Shown here in pieces: positions 1 through 5,276 of a DNA stretch of 5,702 nt. A model generated the notes under the pieces. The model did not search any database. It worked only from the letters and a program-made list of their open reading frames with translations, and was not told the DNA's origin. Where the stretch lies: NCBI GenBank assembly GCA_013203855.1, contig JABMPG010000326.1:1-5702 (forward strand), written 5' to 3'. The DNA comes from a bacterium (GTDB lineage Bacteria; Sumerlaeota; Sumerlaeia; UBA8349). The position numbers and the translations under genes are program-made. Position 1 is the stretch's first letter. Every line of letters begins with the position of its first letter.

Positions 1-48
1 ATATTCGGTTGTGCTTTGGGACTCATGGTGTGGGGGCAACTGCAAGGC

Positions 49-597
49 TCAGCCGGCGGGCGAGTATCCGCGCATGAACCGGCTCTCGGCTGTGGGGGCC
101 TGGGGCAGGTTTCTAGTCAGCGGTGTGACAACGCCTCGAACGCGGAGCTGGGCGGCCAGGAAATCGGCCATGTTCTGAACCCGGCTGTAGATCTCGCGCT
201 CCTGGACACAGGTCTGGGTGATAGCTGTGCCCGGGATGATCTGGCCGTTGTAGGCGTTGCAAATGCGCGCGGTCAGGATGAAGTTGCGTTCGAGACGGGA
301 GACGCTGCCAGCGATAACGTACTGAGCCCTCTTGAGCGATTTGGCCAGCCACGGGTCGGAGCAGCCGTCGCCTTTGATCTGGCTCGAACACGCTTTCTGA
401 CGCTCGAGGAGGATCAGTTTGTCACTGTTGGCCAGGCGGGTCAGCAGATACTCGGGCAAAGCCTTTTCGAGGAAATCGAAGTCGGTGTTGCCCGTGGCGT
501 TCTCGAAATCAATCACGACGACGCGACAGGGGCGCTGATAGGTGCAACCCGTAGCAAAAACCCAGAGAGCAAGCAGCAGGAACAGAACGTTTCTCAT
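49..597 (-). CDS. FlgO/CsgG/TolB-N-like outer-membrane lipoprotein
   Basis: Predicted 182-residue lipoprotein. Residues 1-17 form a short signal peptide with lipobox ATGC, so Cys18 would be lipidated. The residue after it is Thr, not Asp, which favours the outer membrane under the enterobacterial Lol rule. From about residue 26 the pattern is that of the FlgO/CsgG/TolB N-terminal fold: a hydrophobic strand ending in VVVIDFENATG, a helix with a leucine-rich LPEYLLTRL, then LILLERQKA. A later segment (91-120, containing YVIAGSVSRL and a strand ending in NGQIIPG) fits the second half of the fold. Vibrio FlgO is an outer-membrane lipoprotein needed for normal motility. Position after motA-motB supports a motility-linked role, but that is inference. 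The ATG at 597 was chosen because it gives the signal peptide and has GAGGT 9 nt upstream; a TTG at 705 would add 36 residues and bury the signal. Odd point: besides Cys18 there are five cysteines (24, 70, 79, 113, 130). It could instead be a general CsgG-like lipoprotein. Confidence 0.75.
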   Translation of the reverse strand: MRNVLFLLLALWVFATGCTYQRPCRVVVIDFENATGNTDFDFLEKALPEYLLTRLANSDKLILLERQKACSSQIKGDGCSDPWLAKSLKRAQYVIAGSVSRLERNFILTARICNAYNGQIIPGTAITQTCVQEREIYSRVQNMADFLAAQLRVRGVVTPLTRNLPQAPTAESRFMRGYSPAG

Positions 598-741
598 GGT
601 AGAAGTACCTCGGCAGCTGGAGTGGGAGCATTCAGACGCCTGGAGGTAAGGCGCCATCGGAGAATTCAACGGGATCAGGTTACGACAACAGGAGGACGAA
701 CGCAAGTTCCGCCGGTGTCGCCGAAATGGGTTTCAGAGAGT
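598..741. other. motB to FlgO-like intergenic gap
   Basis: This is a 144-bp gap between the motB stop and the lipoprotein start, wider than the 13 bp between motA and motB. Apart from the GAGGT ribosome site at 607-611 (minus strand) I see no convincing promoter or terminator. The lipoprotein gene could be read through from motB or have its own weak promoter. Confidence 0.4.
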
Positions 742-1665
742 CTAGGCCGGATCGGACGGCGGTTCCTGCGCGGCAAATTCATCGCTGAGCAGCACGATGT
801 CAACCCTGCGGTTGCGGGCCCTCCCTTCTTCGGTGGCGTTGGAGGCGACGGGATGATACTCCCCGTAGCCGGATGCGACGAGATTCTTGGGGGGAAATCC
901 GTGGGTGACGCGGAGGCGGCGCACCACGGTATTGGCCCGTGCGGTGGACAGTTCCTGGTTGTCGCGATACCCTTTGGCCCCCGGGGTGGAGAGAGGCACG
1001 TCGTCCGTGTGGCCTTCGATGCGGATCATGATGTCGCGGTTCTGAAGCAGGTTGCGCAGTTTTCCGGCGAGGACATCGACGGTCTCGATCGACTTGGGCT
1101 TGAGAAACGACGCGCCAGAGTCGAAGAACCCGGCTTCGCCCAGGCTGATGACGATCCCGCGCTTTTCCTGGCGCATGTTGATCTGGCCGATGTCGATCTC
1201 CTTGGCCAGAACGTCCTTCAAGTCTTTATAGACTTCTTCCATCACCGGCGAGCCCATAGCCCCCAGGCCGGGGTTCGGTTCCGGCCCTTCGGGGACAGGG
1301 GGCTCTTCCTGTTGAGGCTCGGCCTTTCGGAGAGACTCGAAGAAGCCATCGTCGAGGCTGTCGCCGTCTTCCTCGCGTTTGGTCAAGCCTTCCTCATAGG
1401 CGTCGCTCACGCCGACAAAGACAATGTCGTGGCCGCCGGCCGGACTGACTCCAGCCCCGAGGCCGCCCGGCTCGGGCCACATGGTAGTGCCGGAGATGGC
1501 GGCGGAGAAGGAATCCTCGAACTGTTTGACCTTTTTCGCGTCGGGCGTCTGGGCCGTAGCGAACATGACGACAAAGAAGGCGAAGAGGAGGGTGATGAAG
1601 TCGGCGTAGGAGACGAGCCACCGTTCATGATTGGCGTGCGCTTCGGGCTGTTTTTTGCGTGCCAT
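742..1665 (-). CDS. motB: Flagellar motor stator protein MotB (OmpA/MotB family)
   Basis: MotB is the stator subunit that anchors MotA to peptidoglycan and carries the ion-binding aspartate. At 307 residues it has normal family length. A basic N-terminus is followed by one membrane segment at about 17-38, beginning HERWLVSYADFITLLFAFF. Asp22 in YADF is the expected ion-binding residue (equivalent to Asp32 in E. coli MotB). Residues 90-140 form an acidic, proline-rich periplasmic linker. The OmpA-type peptidoglycan-binding domain spans about 168-293 and shows EGHTDD at 217-222, LSTARANTVVRRL at 239-251 and NRRVDI at 285-290. The ATG at 1665 has a strong GAGGAGG 8 nt upstream that runs into the motA stop codon, so the pair is almost certainly co-transcribed and probably translationally coupled. 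Proton or sodium use cannot be decided from sequence alone. Confidence in the family is very high. Confidence 0.96.
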   Translation of the reverse strand: MARKKQPEAHANHERWLVSYADFITLLFAFFVVMFATAQTPDAKKVKQFEDSFSAAISGTTMWPEPGGLGAGVSPAGGHDIVFVGVSDAYEEGLTKREEDGDSLDDGFFESLRKAEPQQEEPPVPEGPEPNPGLGAMGSPVMEEVYKDLKDVLAKEIDIGQINMRQEKRGIVISLGEAGFFDSGASFLKPKSIETVDVLAGKLRNLLQNRDIMIRIEGHTDDVPLSTPGAKGYRDNQELSTARANTVVRRLRVTHGFPPKNLVASGYGEYHPVASNATEEGRARNRRVDIVLLSDEFAAQEPPSDPA

Positions 1666-1673
1666 CGAGATTG

Positions 1674-1680
1674 CCTCCTC
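1674..1680 (-). promoter_or_regulatory. motB ribosome-binding site overlapping the motA stop
   Basis: On the minus strand GAGGAGG starts inside the motA TGA and lies 8 nt before the motB ATG. The arrangement fixes the motB start and allows ribosomes ending motA to begin motB. Confidence 0.85.
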
Positions 1681-2461
1681 AGGCGCTTCCGCCGGGGCTG
1701 ACGAATTTCGCCCGGGTCTTCTCGTCCAGGTAGCCCTTCAACTCTTCTTCGATGATCGAATGGTTGATGCCTTCCTGGATGAGAAGGACGCCCTTGAGGG
1801 TCATTTCCTTGAACTTGACGATCTGCTTCCCGGTGGCCTTGAGTTTTCCGGCGATAGGAAGGGAAATCAGGTTTGCCATACCCACGCCGTAGATGGTCGC
1901 CACGAAAGCGACTGCGATGCCCTCGCCCACTTTCTCAATGTCGGTCAGGTTTCCCATCACCACGATCAGGCCGAGAACGGCGCCAATAATCCCGACAGTC
2001 GGCAGGTATCCGCCCGCCGCCTCCCAGACCTCGGCTTTTTCTTTCCATTCCTCTTCGACGGTGGCCATCTCGGTTTCCATTGTCTCATAGAGGGTTTTGG
2101 GCTCGAGGCCATCGACGGCCATGCTGAGGGCTTTGCTGAAGAAGGGGTCGGAAACGTTGGGAATTTCTTTTTCAAGGGCAAGGATGCCCTCGCGCCGGGC
2201 CCGGCGGGCAAAATCGACGATCAGCTCGATCTGGCCGACCGAATCGGTCTTGTGCCCCAGAAAAACGGTCTTGATCCCGAGGACCGCTCCGATGAGAGTC
2301 GCAGGCTTGAACTGGAGCATGACCGCACCGATGGTGCCACCGAAGACGATGATGGCGGCCGTAACTTGCATGACCTGTTTGGGGGACCCTCCTTCGAGCA
2401 CCTGGCCGAGGAGGATCATGCCAACGCCGAAGAAGATGCCGACAATTGATGCTAAATCCAT
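1679..2461 (-). CDS. motA: Flagellar motor stator protein MotA
   Basis: MotA is the ion-channel and torque-generating stator subunit, acting in the inner membrane with MotB. Its 260 residues match the MotA/PomA family. Four hydrophobic segments lie near 4-22, 32-50, 152-170 and 181-203, with a large cytoplasmic loop between the second and third. The loop carries RRARREGILALEKE: Arg89 and Glu97 are spaced like E. coli Arg90 and Glu98, which contact the rotor protein FliG. Pro154, in GGYLPTVGIIGAVLG, and Pro202 match the two conserved channel prolines (173 and 222 in E. coli). Starting MDLASIVGI and having this length is typical of the PomA-like group rather than the longer enterobacterial form. 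The ATG at 2461 has AGGA 9 nt upstream. It is first in the block, with motB 13 bp downstream. A possible sigma-28 promoter lies upstream at 2565-2592. Confidence 0.96.
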   Translation of the reverse strand: MDLASIVGIFFGVGMILLGQVLEGGSPKQVMQVTAAIIVFGGTIGAVMLQFKPATLIGAVLGIKTVFLGHKTDSVGQIELIVDFARRARREGILALEKEIPNVSDPFFSKALSMAVDGLEPKTLYETMETEMATVEEEWKEKAEVWEAAGGYLPTVGIIGAVLGLIVVMGNLTDIEKVGEGIAVAFVATIYGVGMANLISLPIAGKLKATGKQIVKFKEMTLKGVLLIQEGINHSIIEEELKGYLDEKTRAKFVSPGGSA

Positions 2462-2483
2462 GAGAAGTGATCCTGTCTACGGG

Positions 2484-2496
2484 AAAGGGACCCTTT
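2484..2496. repeat. Small palindrome in the motA leader
   Basis: AAAGGG and CCCTTT flank a single base, just upstream of the motA ribosome site. On the minus strand the neighbouring AAGGGG (toward 2507) offers an alternative pairing with the same CCCTT. Such local structure could affect motA translation, but this is only a possibility. Confidence 0.25.
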
Positions 2497-2538
2497 TGCC
2501 CCTTGGGAATGGTCGGGTTAAGTCACAGATCACGAGAA

Positions 2539-2553
2539 CCGCCCCCGGGGCGG
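2539..2553. repeat. GC-rich palindrome in the motA leader
   Basis: CCGCCCC, one base, then GGGGCGG: a perfect 15-base palindrome. It lies between the predicted sigma-28 site and motA, so it would be in the 5' leader of the motA transcript. There is no T-run after it on either strand, so it does not look like an intrinsic terminator. It could be a protein-binding site or a leader hairpin with a small loop. Confidence 0.4.
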
Positions 2554-2564
2554 CCCTGTAGTAG

Positions 2565-2592
2565 AAATCGGCATCCCACTCGATTTTCATTA
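2565..2592 (-). promoter_or_regulatory. Possible sigma-28 (FliA) promoter for motA-motB
   Basis: On the minus strand, TAATGAAA (2592-2585), a 12-nt spacer, then GCCGATTT (2572-2565). The E. coli FliA consensus is TAAAGTTT, 11 nt, GCCGATAA. The -10 half matches 6 of 8 bases including the whole GCCGAT core. The -35 half matches its first three bases less exactly overall, and the spacer is one base long. It points toward motA, a typical late flagellar gene, and predicts transcription starting near 2557 with a leader of about 95 nt. No better sigma-70 or sigma-54 site was seen in this gap. The site is predicted from sequence only. Confidence 0.42.
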
Positions 2593-2636
2593 GGGGAAAC
2601 GGCGGGCAAGTGACCGGGAGTGAGTAGCAAGCAACT

Positions 2637-2672
2637 GGAGACAGGGGACAGAAACCAGTCGCCTGGGTCTGT
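2637..2672. repeat. Short direct and inverted repeats, REP-like segment
   Basis: GGAGACAG (2637-2644) is followed by the near-copy GGGGACAG (2644-2651). ACAGA (2648-2652) pairs with TCTGT (2668-2672), and CCA (2655-2657) with TGG (2664-2666), making an imperfect stem around a GTCGCC loop. A GGAG next to a short hairpin recalls REP elements mobilised by RAYT transposases, but no second copy or transposase is in the window, so that identity is speculative. Confidence 0.25.
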
Positions 2673-2677
2673 TTGTG

Positions 2678-2699
2678 GCACAGTCGCCCCCGGCTGTGC
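2678..2699 (-). terminator. Strong hairpin after the NUDIX gene, possible terminator
   Basis: GCACAGTCG (2678-2686) and CGGCTGTGC (2691-2699) form a 9-bp stem with one G-T/G-U type pair around a 4-base loop. It starts 17 bp past the NUDIX stop codon. In the transcript of that gene the hairpin is followed by CACAAACAG, so there is no U-run. On the plus strand it is followed by TCCTTTTCT, which is more T-rich, but no plus-strand gene lies just upstream. It may end or stabilise the LysM-NUDIX message, or be a dispersed palindromic repeat. Confidence 0.4.
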
Positions 2700-2716
2700 T
2701 CCTTTTCTGAACGCTC

Positions 2717-3247
2717 CTAGCCAGCAATCACCCGCCCCTCCACGACCCGTCGCCAGAGCAGGGCATGGTCGAAGGCCAGGGGCAGGCCGGCCATCTCTTC
2801 CTCACTGGCCCAGCGCACTTCGGCCGCGTCGTCTCCAGCCCGGGCCTCCGCGCTCTCGACTTGCACAAAGAAGCCCACATCCACCACATGATCTCGCGGG
2901 TCTCGGTCCGGCGCGGACCGGACATCGAGCAGGCGCAGGCGATCGGGAGATATCTCCAGAGAGGTCTCCTCGGAGATCTCGCGGGCTGCCGTTTCTTCGA
3001 GGCTTTCCTTTCCCACTTCCAGAAAGCCGCCGGGAAAACACCATTGTCCCTGATAGGGCTCGTGGGCCCGGCGAACCAAGAGAGCGGCCCGGCGGCGACG
3101 ATCCCACAGGACGACGGTAGCGGTGATTGCCGGGTGGGGGTGCGCGTAGGCAAAAAAGGCGCCGCCGTCCGGCGTCTCGACTTGAAACGCCTGGGCCGGC
3201 GGCGCGCCTTTTTGGGGCGGCAGAATGCGGAGGGAGTCTTCCGGCAT
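2717..3247 (-). CDS. NUDIX hydrolase, ADP-ribose pyrophosphatase-like
   Basis: NUDIX enzymes hydrolyse nucleoside diphosphates linked to another group, using Mg or Mn ions. The 176-residue protein has an N-terminal strand region with HPHPAITATVVLW (36-48) and LLVRRAHEPYQGQWCFPGGF (56-75). The Nudix box follows at about 74-97, with REISEE at 89-94 supplying the metal-binding glutamates. Further on, RDPRDHVVDVGFFVQV (115-130) and VRWASEEEMAGLPLAFDHA (144-162) are typical of the ADP-ribose pyrophosphatase-type group. Two departures from the usual box are visible: one extra residue before the first conserved Glu (Glu81), and Ser96 where Gly is normal. The exact substrate is not predictable. The ATG at 3247 overlaps the upstream lipoprotein TGA by one base; a TTG just before it would add one residue. 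No strong ribosome site is present, so translation probably depends on coupling. Confidence 0.9.
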   Translation of the reverse strand: MPEDSLRILPPQKGAPPAQAFQVETPDGGAFFAYAHPHPAITATVVLWDRRRRAALLVRRAHEPYQGQWCFPGGFLEVGKESLEETAAREISEETSLEISPDRLRLLDVRSAPDRDPRDHVVDVGFFVQVESAEARAGDDAAEVRWASEEEMAGLPLAFDHALLWRRVVEGRVIAG

Positions 3248-3873
3248 CAACCGCGGGGGATGTAGATGGACTGGCCGGGATAAATGGCCGCGCTCAGGGG
3301 CAGGCGGTTGGCCCGGCAGATATCCGCCGACGTGACGTCATACTTGCCGGCAATGCTCTGAAGCGTGTCGCCCTGCTGAACCTTGTAGTAGAAACCGCTG
3401 GGTTTGGCCGGAGCGGGGGCGCTGGCTGTGGCGACCGACGTCTTCGAGGAAGAATCGACGGTCCGGGCCGGACGGGAGGCGGCTTCTTTCCCGATTCTGG
3501 CAACGGCCGACTTGGATTCGGTCAGCTCTTTCTTGTTGGCTTCGAGCGAAGCGGTGACGACTTTGACTTGTTCTTCGAGAGCCGAAACCTTCTGCATGGC
3601 CAGGGCAACGTCCTTCTGGGATCCGCCGGCAGCGGCGAGGGTTTTCACATCGGTCTTCATCTTTTCCAGATCGTCGATGAGGCCGTCGACTTCAACGTAG
3701 AGGGTTTCGAGACTGCGCTGGTTGCTTTCCTGTTTTTCCAGGATTTCCTTGACCTTCTCGGAAAGCTTCAGATAGGCGGGGGACTTTTCGGGGCTCACCG
3801 TGCACGCGGTGAGGGACAGCAGGGCGGCCAACACAACGGCTGGCACAAGCAGACTAACTACGGGGCGTTTCAT
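3247..3873 (-). CDS. LysM-domain lipoprotein with coiled coil
   Basis: Predicted 208-residue envelope lipoprotein. Residues 1-23 are a signal peptide with lipobox LTAC, making Cys24 the lipid site. Residues about 33-130 are rich in Lys, Glu and Leu with heptad-like spacing (KLSEKVKEILEK, LEEQVKVV), indicating a long coiled coil. A Ser/Ala/Pro-rich linker spans 138-159. A single C-terminal LysM domain (161-206) reads FYYKVQQGDTLQSIAGKYDV, then ANRL and a closing PGQSIYIPRG. LysM binds N-acetylglucosamine-containing glycans such as peptidoglycan. The architecture suggests a membrane-to-wall tether or spacer, which is inference. The ATG at 3873 was chosen over an in-frame start at 4134 because it gives the signal peptide and has AAAAGGAG 8 nt upstream. 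The stop overlaps the NUDIX start, so the two form one transcription unit. The partner or precise role is unknown. Confidence 0.88.
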   Translation of the reverse strand: MKRPVVSLLVPAVVLAALLSLTACTVSPEKSPAYLKLSEKVKEILEKQESNQRSLETLYVEVDGLIDDLEKMKTDVKTLAAAGGSQKDVALAMQKVSALEEQVKVVTASLEANKKELTESKSAVARIGKEAASRPARTVDSSSKTSVATASAPAPAKPSGFYYKVQQGDTLQSIAGKYDVTSADICRANRLPLSAAIYPGQSIYIPRG

Positions 3874-3881
3874 GGCAACGT

Positions 3882-3889
3882 CTCCTTTT
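3882..3889 (-). promoter_or_regulatory. Ribosome-binding site of the LysM lipoprotein gene
   Basis: AAAAGGAG lies 8 nt before the ATG at 3873 on the minus strand. Together with the signal peptide that starts there, it decides the start against the upstream in-frame codons. Confidence 0.8.
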
Positions 3890-4284
3890 GCGGGAAGTAG
3901 AGGAACGGGATTTTTCCTGATTGCTGGGCTGCGGGTATAGTCAGTAGTTAAAACTGGAAGGGCGCGGGAACCGGAACCAGGAAGACGTTTGGCTATTCGA
4001 TGTTCGAGAACCATCCTTTCTGCGGATCCGAATCGCATCCGCCGAAGGAACTCGTGAGGGGGAAAGACGCCGCCAGGCGGCAAACATGAAAGCAGGGGGC
4101 CCGGAGGACCACCGCTTCGGTCGCATTCTGGCACAGAGTGAAAAAGCCTGTCAAGCCCGGAAGGTTACTTTTTCGCCGCTGGGAAGCACAAGCCCTGCCC
4201 TTCCGCCCGCTTTCCCCTTTCCCGGAAATGATGGCGGGCGTATGGTGATTTTCAGGCGCTCAGGAAGCCCCTGGAATCCAGCAC

Positions 4285-4290
4285 GGGAGG
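4285..4290 (+). promoter_or_regulatory. Ribosome-binding site of the nitrilase-family gene
   Basis: GGGAGG lies 8 nt before the ATG at 4299 and selects it over an in-frame ATG at 4086, whose added 71 residues look unlike the family. Confidence 0.8.
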
Positions 4291-4298
4291 AAGAATCT

Positions 4299-5249
4299 AT
4301 GGCCCGCTATGTCAAAATCGCCGCGACGTTTTTCAGCACCACCGCTGAGCGCGGGGGGAAAGAGTCTGGCGAGATCGTCCGGCGCGAGACGGCGGAACGG
4401 CTCGAGGCGCTTGAGGATCTCGGGCTGGATCTGATTGTTCTCTGCGAGGGAGTGGAAGCTTTTGGCCAGACGCCAGAGACCGCCGAAGTGGTGGGAAATC
4501 CCGGGCCGTTCCTTTCGCTCTACAGCGAACACGCGCGAAAGATGGATTCCTGGATCGCCGCGTCGGTGAAGCTCCGCGAAGGCGACCATGTCTACAATTC
4601 ACTGGCCTTCATCGACCGTCAGGGCGCGATCGCCGGCGTCTACCACAAAACCTTTCTCACTGAGACCGAACTCAACGGCGGCCTGACCCCCGGGCCGGGC
4701 CCGCGTGTGTTCGAGACCGAAATTGGCCGTCTGGGCGGAGCGATCTGCTTCGATCTGAACTACCATCCCCTACGGATGGGCTACAAGCCACTCCGGCCCG
4801 ACATCCTCTGTTTCGCCAGCATGTATCATGGCGGCCTGATGCAGCAGATGTGGGCTTACGACTGCCGCGCCTGTTTCGTCGCGGCTCTTCCCTTCATCGG
4901 CGGCGGGATTCTCGACCCCTTCGGCCGGTCTGTCGAGGAGAATCATTGCTACACCCAGGGCACCCCCTTCAGGGCGGCGATCGGACGGGTCAACCTGGAC
5001 CGAGCCATGGTGCATCTCGACCGAAACCGGGGCAAGTTTCCCGACATTCTGCGCAAATATAAGGACGAAATCGAGATCTCTATTCCCGCCAATGTCGGCC
5101 CGGCCCTCATCTTGAGCCTCTCAGACCGAATCTCCGCTCAGGACGTGGTGAAAGAATTCCAGCTCCAACTCCTCGACGATTATTTCGAGGAATCCATCGA
5201 GGCGAATCAGGCGGCCAGGCCGGTGGATGAACTGCCAAAGATGCTCTGA
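4299..5249 (+). CDS. Carbon-nitrogen hydrolase (nitrilase superfamily)
   Basis: Nitrilase-superfamily enzymes cleave nitriles, amides or carbamoyl groups using a Glu-Lys-Cys triad. All three residues are visible in this 316-residue cytoplasmic protein. Glu50 sits in LDLIVLCEGVEAFG. Lys117 is in VYHKTFLTETELNGG, with Glu122 or Glu124 as the usual second Glu. Cys150 is in GGAICFDLNYHPLRMG. The strand pattern before and after, including WIAASV (85-90) and VYNSLAFIDRQGAIAGVYHK (98-117), is typical. There is no signal peptide or membrane segment. The core ends near residue 240. A further 75 or so residues, with charged helices at about 278-303, extend past it and may support oligomerisation. Candidate activities include amidase or N-carbamoyl amide hydrolase, and the substrate cannot be assigned. 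The gene is monocistronic in view and faces the glycoside hydrolase gene across 27 bp. The start rests on the strong upstream GGGAGG. Confidence 0.92.
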   Translation: MARYVKIAATFFSTTAERGGKESGEIVRRETAERLEALEDLGLDLIVLCEGVEAFGQTPETAEVVGNPGPFLSLYSEHARKMDSWIAASVKLREGDHVYNSLAFIDRQGAIAGVYHKTFLTETELNGGLTPGPGPRVFETEIGRLGGAICFDLNYHPLRMGYKPLRPDILCFASMYHGGLMQQMWAYDCRACFVAALPFIGGGILDPFGRSVEENHCYTQGTPFRAAIGRVNLDRAMVHLDRNRGKFPDILRKYKDEIEISIPANVGPALILSLSDRISAQDVVKEFQLQLLDDYFEESIEANQAARPVDELPKML

Positions 5250-5276
5250 GGTCAGTTAGACTTCCTGAGACCAGAC

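Larger units (their letters stand above)
3874..4298. other. Divergent intergenic region
   Basis: This is a 425-bp gap between two divergently read genes, so it should contain both promoters. I found no strong consensus. A weak minus-strand -10 candidate, TATACC (3939-3934), has no good -35. A 13-base palindrome, GCCGCC-A-GGCGGC (4069-4081), and a small ACCG/CGGT hairpin near 4111 are present. In-frame extensions of both flanking genes cross this region but carry no family-like sequence, so I treat it as noncoding. Confidence 0.55.

Noticed and set aside
16..1701. Very long plus-strand open frame (561 codons) across the lipoprotein and motB region
   Set aside because: It lies antisense to two recognisable genes, shows no family pattern, and long antisense frames are expected in GC-rich coding DNA.
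1631..2561. Two plus-strand open frames over motA (1631-2449 and 2097-2561)
   Set aside because: Both are antisense shadows of a clear MotA; no ribosome site or domain supports them.
2676..2692. TGGCACA on the plus strand as a sigma-54 -24 element
   Set aside because: No matching -12 GC/TTGC element at the right distance and no plus-strand gene follows; the bases belong to the hairpin.
2620..3900. Plus-strand open frames opposite the NUDIX and LysM genes (2620-3120, 2765-3265, 3127-3900)
   Set aside because: Low-complexity or mirror-like sequences opposite genes with clear family motifs.
3934..3939. TATACC as a -10 element for the LysM gene
   Set aside because: Only a partial match, with no acceptable -35 at 16-18 bp; kept only as a remark in the intergenic entry.
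3874..4134. 87-residue N-terminal extension of the LysM lipoprotein
   Set aside because: It would bury the signal peptide and lipobox; the strong ribosome site at 3882-3889 marks the inner start.
4086..4298. 71-residue N-terminal extension of the nitrilase-family protein
   Set aside because: The extension does not resemble the family, and GGGAGG 8 nt before 4299 supports the shorter form.
5250..5272. Possible terminator hairpin (GGTCAG with CTGAGACC) between the convergent genes
   Set aside because: The stem needs a two-base bulge and no T-run follows on either strand, so it is too weak to call.
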